Assembly (NCBI GenBank): GCA_028829895.1
Contig: CM054181.1
Span: forward strand, 42,400,759 to 42,464,758
Direction: 5' to 3'
Length of the DNA stretch: 64,000 bases
From: Sinotaia quadrata
Lineage: Eukaryota > Mollusca > Gastropoda > Architaenioglossa > Viviparidae
Shown here piece by piece: positions 31,401 through 43,400 of the stretch (its first letter is position 1; every line of letters starts with the position of its first letter). A model generated the notes under the pieces. That model ran no database searches and was not told the DNA's origin. It saw only the letters and a program-made list of their open reading frames with translations. The position numbers were made by a program, and so were the translations under genes.

Positions 31401-34400
31401 TTTAACTGCAGATCAACACTACAATATTTGTTTGCAACTGCACAAAAACAACGAATAGTTTAATTTGAACGATTTTTCTTTAAAAAAAAATTAATGAAAA
31501 TGGGTAAAAAAAAAAATGTGTGGTTAAGATGTTTATCAACCTTTCAAAAATCATTGCATGTTTTAAGAGTAAATCTCACACCCCATCTTTTTTTTGGGGA
31601 GGGGTGGGGCAGCTAGTCAGCATTTGAAATTTTTTTCCTGTAACATTTAGATCTTCCATGTGTAGAATTGGAAGATTTAGGGGTTCTCTTTGAAATGGCA
31701 AATAAAATTAAGACTTCGAAATCCAAAGTGTATGCTTTGAATGGCATTAATTAGCTGTATAAATTTAACTGGAGAGAGAGAGGCAGATAGATAGACAGAG
31801 AGAAAAGGAGAGATTAAGGGAGAGAAGAAAATGAGAGAGACAGAAAGAATGAGAAAGGGAGAGAGAGTTCTGGAGCTGCATGAATTGATAAAATGGCGGA
31901 CACTACTAGTCCAGCCAGACATATTTTTGAGAGTGGTGACAACTTTATTTCTGTTTTAAATTAAAAATGGAATGATGTGTTGGTGAAGAAAGCCTGAAGA
32001 CTGGTTACCACGAGTTACCTCACGAGACTGGCCGAGCTTCTTCCTCAATAATCCCATGGCGATGAGGAGGTCAAGGTTGTGTGGTGCATGTGTTAGCCCC
32101 TGGGTCAGCACGGTCAAGGCCAGGGAATCGTTTCCATTGTCCATCAGTGCTCTGACCTAACAAATTGTGAACAGAGTTCAAATAGTGATTTCCCCCTCCT
32201 TTATTTTCGTAGTTGAGTTACATATGAAAACAACAACAATCTGTTTGGTGTTTGTTGCAGTTAACCCCCTATTGTTCACGGTAAAACGCCATATTGAACA
32301 TGCTAGGGCATAATTTTTGCGCTGTCACTGGACCAGAGACATGTCACTGTCACCTACTTCAGATAAGTTGGCTTCAACCAGCTGCCAAAGACTAGATAGC
32401 TTTTACTTTCATGATTAAATAGTATCATTCGAACAACAGGCAACCTCCTAGTTTCTTCCCAACCATTATCTAATACTATACATTAAATGTCTATCTTAAA
32501 CCTTACTTTCATGATTAAATAGTATCATTCGAACAACAGGCAACCTCTTAGTTTCTTCCCAATCATTATCTAATACTATACATTAAATGTATATCTTAAA
32601 CCTTACTTTTCTGTCCTAGTTAATTTGTGTAGTATTGTATGAATGTCAGAATAAGGGGACATAACTTAGGTGTCTCGTTAATTAGGCATTCTCGTCTTTC
32701 CTTTTATTTCTACTTTGTTCAGTAACTGACGAGTGATTGTACTTTAATTAAGTGTGAGTGAGACTGTGCATATTACGACATAGTTTGTGTGCTCCAAAAC
32801 CATAAGAAACAGACTTATGCAAACGACCCACACATCACGTCACAACATAAAATACTCAAGTCTTTTTAATTTTATCTAAACACTGAATAAGACTTATTAA
32901 GAGTAAAAACAACAAAACAAAATGTATTCACAGTATAACAAAATATTGTTATTTCGCTTTAAAATTTTCGTATACAACACTTTTGCGTCATAGTACAACA
33001 CTTAGACGTCATAAATTTAGAGAGAATAGCGGCTACGAAAGTTTTTGCATTCAAGCACTAGTTTCCATTTAAAAAAATTAAATTGTTTGTTAATTAAGTG
33101 CGAGACAGAAAGATGTGAAAGAAAGTAACCGGCAGTAAATGGAGTTGCTTAAGTGTCCTTTAGTGCGGAGGGTTCAAGTACAGCTTTTGATTTGTTGATT
33201 AACTGTTTAAAACTATTTTATTTACTTTTATTAATTAATTAATTTTTATTGTTGTTTTAAATTTATTTTTTAATTTATTTTAGGAGAACGATCCGATAAG
33301 GAATTTCTTCTTATAGCAATAACAATAAATAAATAAACTGATTCTTCCAAAACTTTTGCTAATCAATTGTATGTAGTTTCACTCTGCATACATACAAGTT
33401 GCTGACAGAATTCTTTCCCCTTCACTCTGATCTTAGCCAGATCTTTTCGGCATTCAATTCTTTAATCCTAGGATTAAGCACACACGTGATATACCCTAAG
33501 AACGTTGATTTCCCGGAATGGTGCCGATGAGTAAGACAAGCTCAAAATGCCGGAATTAGCGATCCACTAGATCAAGAAGAAAAGATTTAAACATGGCTTA
33601 CGTAGCTCAAGATGTCATTATCGTTGGGCGCCATTTTCATCATTTGCGAGAAGACGGCAAGAGCCTCCTGCAGTCGAGCAGTTTTTTGGTACAGGTTGGC
33701 CAGTTGTCTCATGGCGCCTTTGTCTTGGCTCACAGTCACGGCCCTGCAACCCATTCGAGTTCAAATAGTTGTTAGGACGTAACTTGTTTCTTTCTCACTA
33801 TAATATATATATATTAATATAATATAATATAATCCAAGCGAAATGTAGTCATGCTTTAAGATTCATCTGGTACATAATAAGTGCTCGTACGTAAATTGAC
33901 GGTGCTGTCAGGCAGATATAAAGAGATGTTGTAAGCAAAGTGAGGACGTAAATTGACGTGCTGTCAGGCAGATATAAAGAGATGTTGTAAGCAAAGTGAG
34001 GACGTTAGAAATTGAGCATAAAGTTAAATTACCATCACTCATGAAATGGCACTGGGTTCGACAGTTCAGTGTTGACAAGGATGTATGGCGCTGTCACGTT
34101 TCTACAAGGAATATAGACATTAGTATTTTTTTCCTGACCCCAGTTTTCACTGACCTTTTCAAGAACTCTTCTGCCTCCTCCTCCCTACCTAGTTGTACAA
34201 GGGTCGCGGCGACATTGGCCAAGGCCGGAATGTAGTTGGGGTTCAGGGAAAGTGCACGCTGATAGTTGGCAAACGCCTCTTGATACTGACCTGCACATTT
34301 AGGTCAAGATGTTACGTAGAGACTTTAGACTTAGACTTAGAGCATGTCAACACATTTATTTGTCAAGATGTTACTTTGAGACTTAAGATGTTCTAATCTA

Positions 34401-37400
34401 TATTGACGGCAATACATGTCAACACATTTATTCTTTATTATTTATAGAAGACAGGCAACACACAACACATTTGTTAAGACGAATGTAAGAGACGACAGGC
34501 AAACAGAACACATTTGTTAAGACGTTAGTAAAAGACGGCAGGCAAACAGAATACATTTGTTAAGACGTTAGTAAAAGACGGCAGGCAAACAGAATACATT
34601 TGTTAAGACGTTAGTAAAAGACGGCAGGCAAACAGAATACATTTGTTAAGACGTTAGTAAAAGACGGCAGGCAAACAGAATACATTTGTTAAGACGTTAG
34701 TAAAAGACGGCAGGCAAACAGAATACATTTGTTAAGACGTTAGTAAAAGACGGCAGGCAAACAGAACACATTTGTTAAGACGTTAGTAAAAGACGGCAGG
34801 CAACACACATTTTCTACCAAAGACCATTAAGTCACAGCTACAGTTGTTACATCACTCCATATCGACCACGTGAATGCTGATTATTTTCTGATCTTAAAGT
34901 AAACCGAAAACCACATAGCCTTGATTTTACTTTCAAACAAATTACCAGATTAGATCTATATGAATTTCCCCCTTCAGTGCTTAACTTCTCAGCAGGGCTA
35001 TTTCATACAGTGACTAGTAGTCATCCTGATTACATATTCATGAGGTGACTAAAATATATATTATTTTTTTAATTTAAAAATCCTTAAACTGATAACATTT
35101 TTAATTAATATGATCACATTTATGCACTAACTTGTTGACTATTCACACTAGCTAGGAAATACTAACCTGTGCTTTGAAAGAGGACGCCGTAATAATTGTA
35201 GACATCTGGAAGATCTGGCCTCAAGGTCAAGGCAGCTCTAATGTAAGTCTCAGCACGCTGCCACCGTTTTCTCGTCAGCTCTAGTTTGCCAAGGGAGAGC
35301 AGCGCGTCGAAAGAGTTCGGGTCGATCTGGAGTGCTCGTTCTAAAAGTTGTTCACCAGTGAAGTTGTTTTGGTTCCTGACATGACCAAATGATAACACAG
35401 AAAACCAGATCTAAAGCTAAAGTTACCCAAGCGTGTTTTTAACACCCGCGACTGGTGTGAAAAAATGAACGGCGAATGAGAAACTTGATACTAACCGGCT
35501 TAGTGCCAATGCAGAGGTAATCTCACCGAATTAACCGCAGCTAATAAACTGCTTTGGGACAACTAGCATTAAGCCATAGTAATATAATAAATGTACTTGA
35601 ACAGTCAAGTGTTCACTTCTGGCTCATGACATCTGAAATATTTATGTGTATATGGTGTGTTTGTGTGAGTGTTTGGGGTGTGTGCATGTGTGTGTGTGTG
35701 TGAGAGAGTGCTCATGAATACATGAAACGGTAAATGGTAATAAAGAAAAGAAAATGCGTAAGCTACTGGAAGTTAGTTCAATAAAACTAAGATAGATACT
35801 GTTCACGAAACGGATAACCGTAACCACAATTAATGTTGCTGCATGAAAGACAAGAAATAAAACTATTTAAGAGGACAAAATAATGGATCCCAATGCATTT
35901 ACAACAGAAGTGCTTCTTTTCTCATCTTTAGAAATCAAAGTTCTATCATAAGAAAATTACTCCTATTTCATTAGTGAGGTAATCAACAAATTATGGTTCA
36001 ATCTGTCATTAAAATAAAGGGAGTGATCAATGGTGCAGGTGAAAGGTTACATGTACTTTGTTACGTTTCCAGTATTTATTTAAAGACCCTGCTTAGAATA
36101 ATTAAAAGACTTTAAATATAATTAATTCTTCCTCTCATATTCTACGCAGACTGGTTGCTCAATTTATTATCTGACTAATTAAAAGTGCGTCTTGTAGTTC
36201 AGACGACAAATTTACAGACTAATAAACTGCGAACTTTTAGCTAGATTTGAAAACAGTTAAATCCCTCTAAATTAATATGCACTCGTCATCAATCTTTCTG
36301 CTCATCCGCCCCCATTCAAATCTAAGAATTAATCTAATTGGTCTATTGTGCATAGAAATCAACTACTAAGAGGTATTAACAAGAAAATAAGATTTAATAA
36401 AGTTTAACAAATTAACAATAAATCGAATGCAACGCGAATAGTCTTCACTCTGTCTTTACGCGCCTATGCCTGATTTTTGTCAATCTAAATTGCCAGAAAA
36501 GTGTTCCTTTGAGATCTGTACACTTGATTTTTGCACTTAGCTCTATTCTTGTATCCTTGGTCTCAACACTCAGTCATGCCGGTTCGTTCCCTCAGTCCCC
36601 CTTTAACGACACACGTGGTGCATAAGGAATGATGTCCCTTTGTTAGTGGCTAGGAACTGGAATTTTTGTAGCATGGCCCTCAGAGTGGATTTCGACACGC
36701 TTATACCAATAAGCTAGTGCAGGTGAGGCATGGTGAAACATGAACCATGAGCCGACCTTTGAGAGAAGTCGAAGGGTACCTTGATTCTCTATGGCGCCGG
36801 CTGCCTCTCACGACCCGAGTAAGCTGATGGAATTAGCTAAAATGTGCTCGAAGTGAGGGAGCGGAAGCGTGTAGGTACATATATAGAAAGGTATATTGCG
36901 TATCACGTGACTGTTCGCAAGGCATGTGGTTGGTTCGAGAACTGGACAATGGTCCTAAAGTTACATAACATCTTGACCTGTTCTAGAAGCACCTAGAAAA
37001 AGGAAGCTTTGAACAAAGGGCCAAGGGTTTCAAATATTCGAATTTGAAGTAAACAAGGCAATGTGGGTCATCAGGTCGGACATTTTTATCAGACTTGTGA
37101 CACCCCCTTGCTTTTGAGGCGTTTATCTTACCAAAGATAAAATGCCTCCTACAAATTATGTATGATAAAATGTAGAAGTCCACAATGAAGAAAAATTTAC
37201 ACAAAAAAATTTCGACATTCCTAGAAATAAAGTGTGCAACTATATTTCATATTTACAGGAAGGAATCCGTAGGGTTCAGTTAATTGATTAAACAACATTC
37301 TATCAGTACCGGCACTTGATGGCATCAAGCACGACTCATGTAATCTGCGCCAACATTCAAAGAACCTTTGATGTAATGAATATTTGCGTCATACTGTGTC

Positions 37401-40400
37401 AGAAACAAAGACCAACGCATTAAACGGCTGTTCGTAAATTGCGCCTGTCCGAGAAAGGCTAACGGCTGGTGATCGCACTCAATGACAAAGGTTTTTCCGT
37501 ACAAATAGTTTTCGAACTTTTTTATGGCCCAAACTATTGCAAGACATTCCTTTTCACTGGTGGAATATTTCTGTTCAGTAGTTGTGAGTTTACGGCTTGC
37601 ATATGCAACTGGGTGTTTGGTGTCATTGTGTTCTTGTAATAACACTGCTCCTAATCCTGTGTTGCTAGCATCAGTCCTTAACAAGAATGGTTTTGTCAAA
37701 TCTGGCAGTTTAACAACTAAATCTGAAGTCAGTCTAGATTTCAGTGTGTCAAAAGCGTTTTGGCATGCATCAGTCCACACTACTTTTGTAGGCATATTCT
37801 TACGTGTCAAGTCAGTCAGAGGACATGCAATGGCACTAAAATCTGGTACGAATTTTCTGTAGTAGTTAGCAAGACCAAGAAAACTTCTAACTTGTGTTTT
37901 TGTTAGCGGTTGTGAAGTGTCCTTAAGTTGTGCTATCTTAGCTTCACTTGGCGACATAGTTCCATGACTCAACTTGTGTCCCAAGAAGTCTAAGGAGAAT
38001 TGTGCTATTTCACACTTCGTAGGGCGGGCAGTGAGGTTGGCTTGCTTTAATCTGGCTAGCACATCTCGTAAGAGTGTTAAGTGCTCCTCCCATGTCTGGG
38101 TGCCTAGAATTAAATCATCCATGAAGTTCTCAACTCCACGTCCGTACAGTGGTTCTAACAATGACCGCATCATTTTAGAAAAAATGCTTGGAGCGTTTGA
38201 AACTCCGAAAGGCATAACTTTCCATGTGTAGTTTCCTACTGGTGTAGTGAAAGCTAGTATGTGTCGATCAGTGTCCTTGACCTTGATTTGCCAAAAACCG
38301 CGTGACAAATCTATTTTGGTATAGTAATGAGCGTTAGCTAGCTTAGTGAAGATGAGATCCGGATCAGGAAGAGGTTCGGCACAAAACTCTGTCACTTGAT
38401 TGAGTTTGCGGTAGTCTACGCAAAAACGGAACGAGTTATCACGTTTTTTAATCAACACGATGGGTGATCCGTAGGCACTGTCAGTCTTCTCTATGACCCC
38501 TAGATCTAACATAGTCTTAATCTCACGTCTAACGTCATCTATCTTAGCGTGTGGTAACGGATACGGCTTCAAACGTATCGGTTTGTTGTCAGTCAGCTTC
38601 AGTGAAAATTCTATTAAGTCTGTCAACCCTGGTTTGTCTGTCAGAGTAGATGAGAACTCATTAAGCAATTCATTCACTTCTTTTTTCTGTCTTTCTGTCA
38701 AGGCTTCGTTTACCCTAACGTCTTTGACAGTTTCGTCCGTCTGTAGAGGACAGTTTGGTAAAGTACCGGTGACGCAATCAGTCTCCCCCTCGTCTTCTGT
38801 AACTATCGTCGCTACGACAAAATCAGCTTGAGTGGTTTGATCCTCACGGCTTATGTACTTTTTGAGTAGGTTAACATGAAAGATTTTCTCTCTCTTTCCT
38901 GTCTGCACCTTATAGTTCAGTCCCCCTAGCTTGGCGGTAACTACAAAGGGCCCCTTCCATTTCATCTGAAGTTTGTTATGTGCTTCAGGAAGCAACAGTA
39001 ACACTTTGTCATTAACTTCAAATTCTCTAGGTTTGGTGTGCTTATTGTAATATTCTGCCTGTCTAGACTGAGCTATCGTCAAGTTTTCCCGTGCTATCTT
39101 GCCTATAGTTTCAAGACGGTTTCTTAAGTCAGTGACGTATGTATAAGTTGTCTTAACTTCGTCATCTGTCTTTTCATCGGTCCAAAGTGCCTTCAAAATC
39201 ATCATCGGTCCGCGTACAGTACGTCCGTAAAGTAGCTCAAATGGTGAAAACCCGGTGGAAGATTGTGGCACCTCCCTATATGCAAATAGTAGGGCAGGGA
39301 TGTATCTGTCCCAGTCTTTCGGTTTATCTGTGGCGAGCTTTTTAAGTGCTGTTTTTAATGTCCCATTGTATTTTTCAATCAGACCATTTGCCTGGGGGTG
39401 GTATGGTGTGCAAGTAAGATGTTTGATGGAAAGTAAACGATTTACTTCCTTCATTACGTTGCCTATGAATTGACTCCCCTGATCTGTCAAAATTTCCGTA
39501 GGAATTCCAACACGACTCCAAAGACCGAAAAGGGCTTCGGCGACAGTTTCAGTATCGATATTTTTCAATGGTACTGCGTCGGCGAATCTTGTTGCGTAAT
39601 CAATAGTGGTCAGCACGTATCGATTACCTCTCGTTGATGTGGGTATTATAGGCCCAATCAAATCCAATGCTACGCGTTTGTAGGGCTCACTGATCAGTTC
39701 AGGCTCTCCTAACGGTGCGGGTCTGATTGAATTTTTAGACTGTGTTCTCTGGCATGTGTCGCAACTTAACACGAATCTACGGATATCGGCAGTGATGTCC
39801 GGCCAATAAAACTCACTTGTAATACGACTAGTTGTTTTTTGTACACCCATGTGTGCACCAAAAAGACTCTCATGACCTAATCGTAATACGTCATTTCGTT
39901 TGGTTTGTGGAACGACTAATTGTTTCCGAAATTCGTCTCCCACTTTCGAATAGCGGTACAATAAACCCTTTTTCAGAATAATGCACGCTTTCTTATTCGA
40001 ATCGTCAGTGTTGACGTCACTAACAGGTACAGCTTGTCTGCGTAACTTGTCTAGTGTTTCGTCCTCAGCTTGTAATATTTTAATCTCGCTAACTGTTGCT
40101 TTATCTACGGCTGGTGCGGCAGACATCGGTGCAGTTACAGATTTGTCTTTACTACTCGCTGCTCTGGTTACAGCGTTAACCAGTGGTGGTTCGATTGAAG
40201 TTTGTTTTTTGCACGGCAAAACATACTTGCAACCAAGGATCACGTCATGCGGTGAGTTTTCCATAACTGCCGCTTTGACTGTTCCTTCTACAAAGTCTGA
40301 AACAATCGAGACTTCAGCTACTGGTAAAATGTCTTGTTCGCCGTTTGCAAAGGTGACAGAGATTGTCTCCCCTGTGTAGTCGGTACGGTTAACTAATGAT

Positions 40401-43400
40401 GCATTTACAATAGCGTCTAGCTCACACCCTGTATCAAGCAAAGCGATTGTGTCGTGACCGTTTGCCTGTACTGGTGTTCGATTCGACTTTTCTGTTTTAG
40501 GTGTATGACTTTCTACTGCGTAAACTTTAGCTGTTTTCTTTTCAGGACATGTTCGTGAAAAATGGCCACTATCACCACAAGTGTAACATGCAAGATTCTT
40601 TTTATCTTTCTGTTTGTCGGACTTGTTTTTAGTGTCGGGTTTAGATGTTTTATCATCACGCTCACTATGTGCCTTCCCGTCATTTTTCTTATCCTTTCGA
40701 GTCTGCGGTTCGTTCGGTCGAGACTTGTTGTTCGCGTGTGCGTTCGAGAATTGGGAATGTGCGTCATCAAAGCGATCGGCGGCGTTGCCTATCTCCTCTA
40801 GCGTAGATTTTTCCCTTATTGCTAAGTGAATCAGTAGATCTGATTTGTATGACCCGAGAATGTGGTCTTTTATCATTTCATCCCTAAGACCTGCGTACGT
40901 CTGTGGAGTTTCGGCTAGATCTATCCATCTTTGGAACAAGTCAGCTACGCGTCGTATGTACTGTGCGTGCGTCTCTGAACTGGCTTTAGTGGCCTGTTTA
41001 AACTTACGTCGGTATGTATCTGCTGTGAGTTTGTAACGTTTCAATAATGCGGCCTTGACTGTGTCGTAATTATCTGACTCAGAATCGCTAAGCTTATTGA
41101 ACTCGTTTTTCGCACTGCCCTGCAATAACCCCGATAAATTTATCGCCCAATGTTCCGCTGGAATGTTTGTTGCTCTGGCTAACTTTTCAAACGTTTTTAA
41201 ATACGCGTCTATTTGATCTTTGTTCTCATCAAATGGGACCATATTTATCTTTGGAATGATATTTTCAATTCTACTGTGATTATTTCCATCGCTAGAACGC
41301 GAATCACCACTGCTTCTGCGATCACGGTTTGGATTGGTAACTTCTAGTTTCTTTACTTCCCATTCTAACCGTTTTATTTCCGCGTCTGCCGCGATGCGTT
41401 TGGCTTCTGTATCCGCTGCGATACGTTTTGTTTCGATGTCGGCTAGTCTTTCAGCCTCTAACTTTTTGGCTTCGCGGGCAGCTAACCGTTCTTCCCTTTC
41501 TATCTCTTGTCTCTCCTTTTCTGCTTTTTCCGCTTTCTCTAGCTCAGTTTTAATGTAGCTAGTCAGTTCGTCACCTTGATATCCTATCATGATACCGGCT
41601 TCTTTCAGGTCTTCGATAACCTGTTTGCGATCCATTTTACTGTCTTAGCGCGCTGGCTACAATAAGAATGTATCTCGTGAATTGTGTGTTTTAACCGTCG
41701 GCGATAACTACGCTTATCCCGAAAATAACTTTTAGGCTACAACCTTACAAAAATTATTTAATTTACTCAGAACACCTTCCGAAATAAATTACGCGTTAAC
41801 TCTTTACACGTTTCACCTGCTTGTCACAGTGTCCGCTGTTCCAAGACTTTCGTAATGTCACGGCTCCTACCATACAACATTACACATTATATCTAGCACC
41901 CTAAATATAATAGTCCGAAGTCTGTTACTACCGATAACTCTCCTAGCTGGCGGTATAACCTTCGACTCCTCACAATGAAGTACTCAGTAACACAATACTA
42001 AATAAATCATTCAATAGCTAACATGACATATTTAACTACGCTTAAATATATCAACATTAACTAACATGCACGCTACTCTGCAAAAGAATACATGCACATG
42101 TCACAACAAAAGCAAAGAAAATCAGTGATACAAAAATCAAAAGAACAATTGGCAATTCTGTTCGTTCGTTCGTTTCTAGGTTATGATACGCCCTATGTAT
42201 GAAAAATGTTACAATTTACAATTTAATACATATCAATCCCGCGACGACCCACACTTGTTACGTTTCCAGTATTTATTTAAAGACCCTGCTTAGAATAATT
42301 AAAAGACTTTAAATATAATTAATTCTTCCTCTCATATTCTACGCAGACTGGTTGCTCAATTTATTATCTGACTAATTAAAAGTGCGTCTTGTAGTTCAGA
42401 CGACAAATTTACAGACTAATAAACTGCGAACTTTTAGCTAGATTTGAAAACAGTTAAATCCCTCTAAATTAATATGCACTCGTCATCAATCTTTCTGCTC
42501 ATCCGCCCCCATTCAAATCTAAGAATTAATCTAATTGGTCTATTGTGCATAGAAATCAACTACTAAGAGGTATTAACAAGAAAATAAGATTTAATAAAGT
42601 TTAACAAATTAACAATAAATCGAATGCAACGCGAATAGTCTTCACTCTGTCTTTACGCGCCTATGCCTGATTTTTGTCAATCTAAATTGCCAGAAAAGTG
42701 TTCCTTTGAGATCTGTACACTTGATTTTTGCACTTAGCTCTATTCTTGTATCCTTGGTCTCAACACTCAGTCATGCCGGTTCGTTCCCTCAGTCCCCCTT
42801 TAACGACACACGTGGTGCATAAGGAATGATGTCCCTTTGTTAGTGGCTAGGAACTGGAATTTTTGTAGCATGGCCCTCAGAGTGGATTTCGACACGCTTA
42901 TACCAATAAGCTAGTGCAGGTGAGGCATGGTGAAACATGAACCATGAGCCGACCTTTGAGAGAAGTCGAAGGGTACCTTGATTCTCTATGGCGCCGGCTG
43001 CCTCTCACGACCCGAGTAAGCTGATGGAATTAGCTAAAATGTGCTCGAAGTGAGGGAGCGGAAGCGTGTAGGTACATATATAGAAAGGTATATTGCGTAT
43101 CACGTGACTGTTCGCAAGGCATGTGGTTGGTTCGAGAACTGGACAATGGTCCTAAAGTTACATAACATCTTGACCTGTTCTAGAAGCACCTAGAAAAAGG
43201 AAGCTTTGAACAAAGGGCCAAGGGTTTCAAATATTCGAATTTGAAGTAAACAAGGCAATGTGGGTCATCAGGTCGGACATTTTTATCAGACTTGTGACAT
43301 ACTTACAATAGAAGATTTCCAAGGTTGATCAACGCTCCCCTGTGAGTCGGGTGGAGTCTGAGAGCTGCTTTGTAACACCCTTCTGCCTCTCGCTCGTCCG

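Larger units (their letters stand above)
36054..43304 (-). mobile_element. Full-length Gmr1-type Ty3/gypsy LTR retrotransposon with 5-bp TSD
   Basis: Element proper 36059-43299 (7,241 bp), flanked by TACTT at 36054-36058 and 43300-43304. It reads on the minus strand: 5' LTR 43299-42256, PBS about 42251-42235, leader, one Gag-Pol frame 41635-37325, PPT about 37116-37103, 3' LTR 37102-36059. LTRs are both 1,044 bp, begin TGTCACAAG and end CGTAACA, and show no differences by eye. Domain order Gag-PR-IN-RT-RH is that of Gmr1-type elements. The frame is uninterrupted and catalytic residues are present, so it looks recently inserted. It lies in a TMTC1 intron in the gene's own orientation. Confidence 0.95.

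Noticed and set aside
37524..41558. Plus-strand open frames inside the retrotransposon (for example 39981-40379)
   Set aside because: Shadows of the conserved minus-strand Gag-Pol frame.
36059..43299. Endogenous retrovirus with an envelope gene
   Set aside because: Only about 210 bases lie between the RNase H stop and the PPT; there is no room for env and no third frame.
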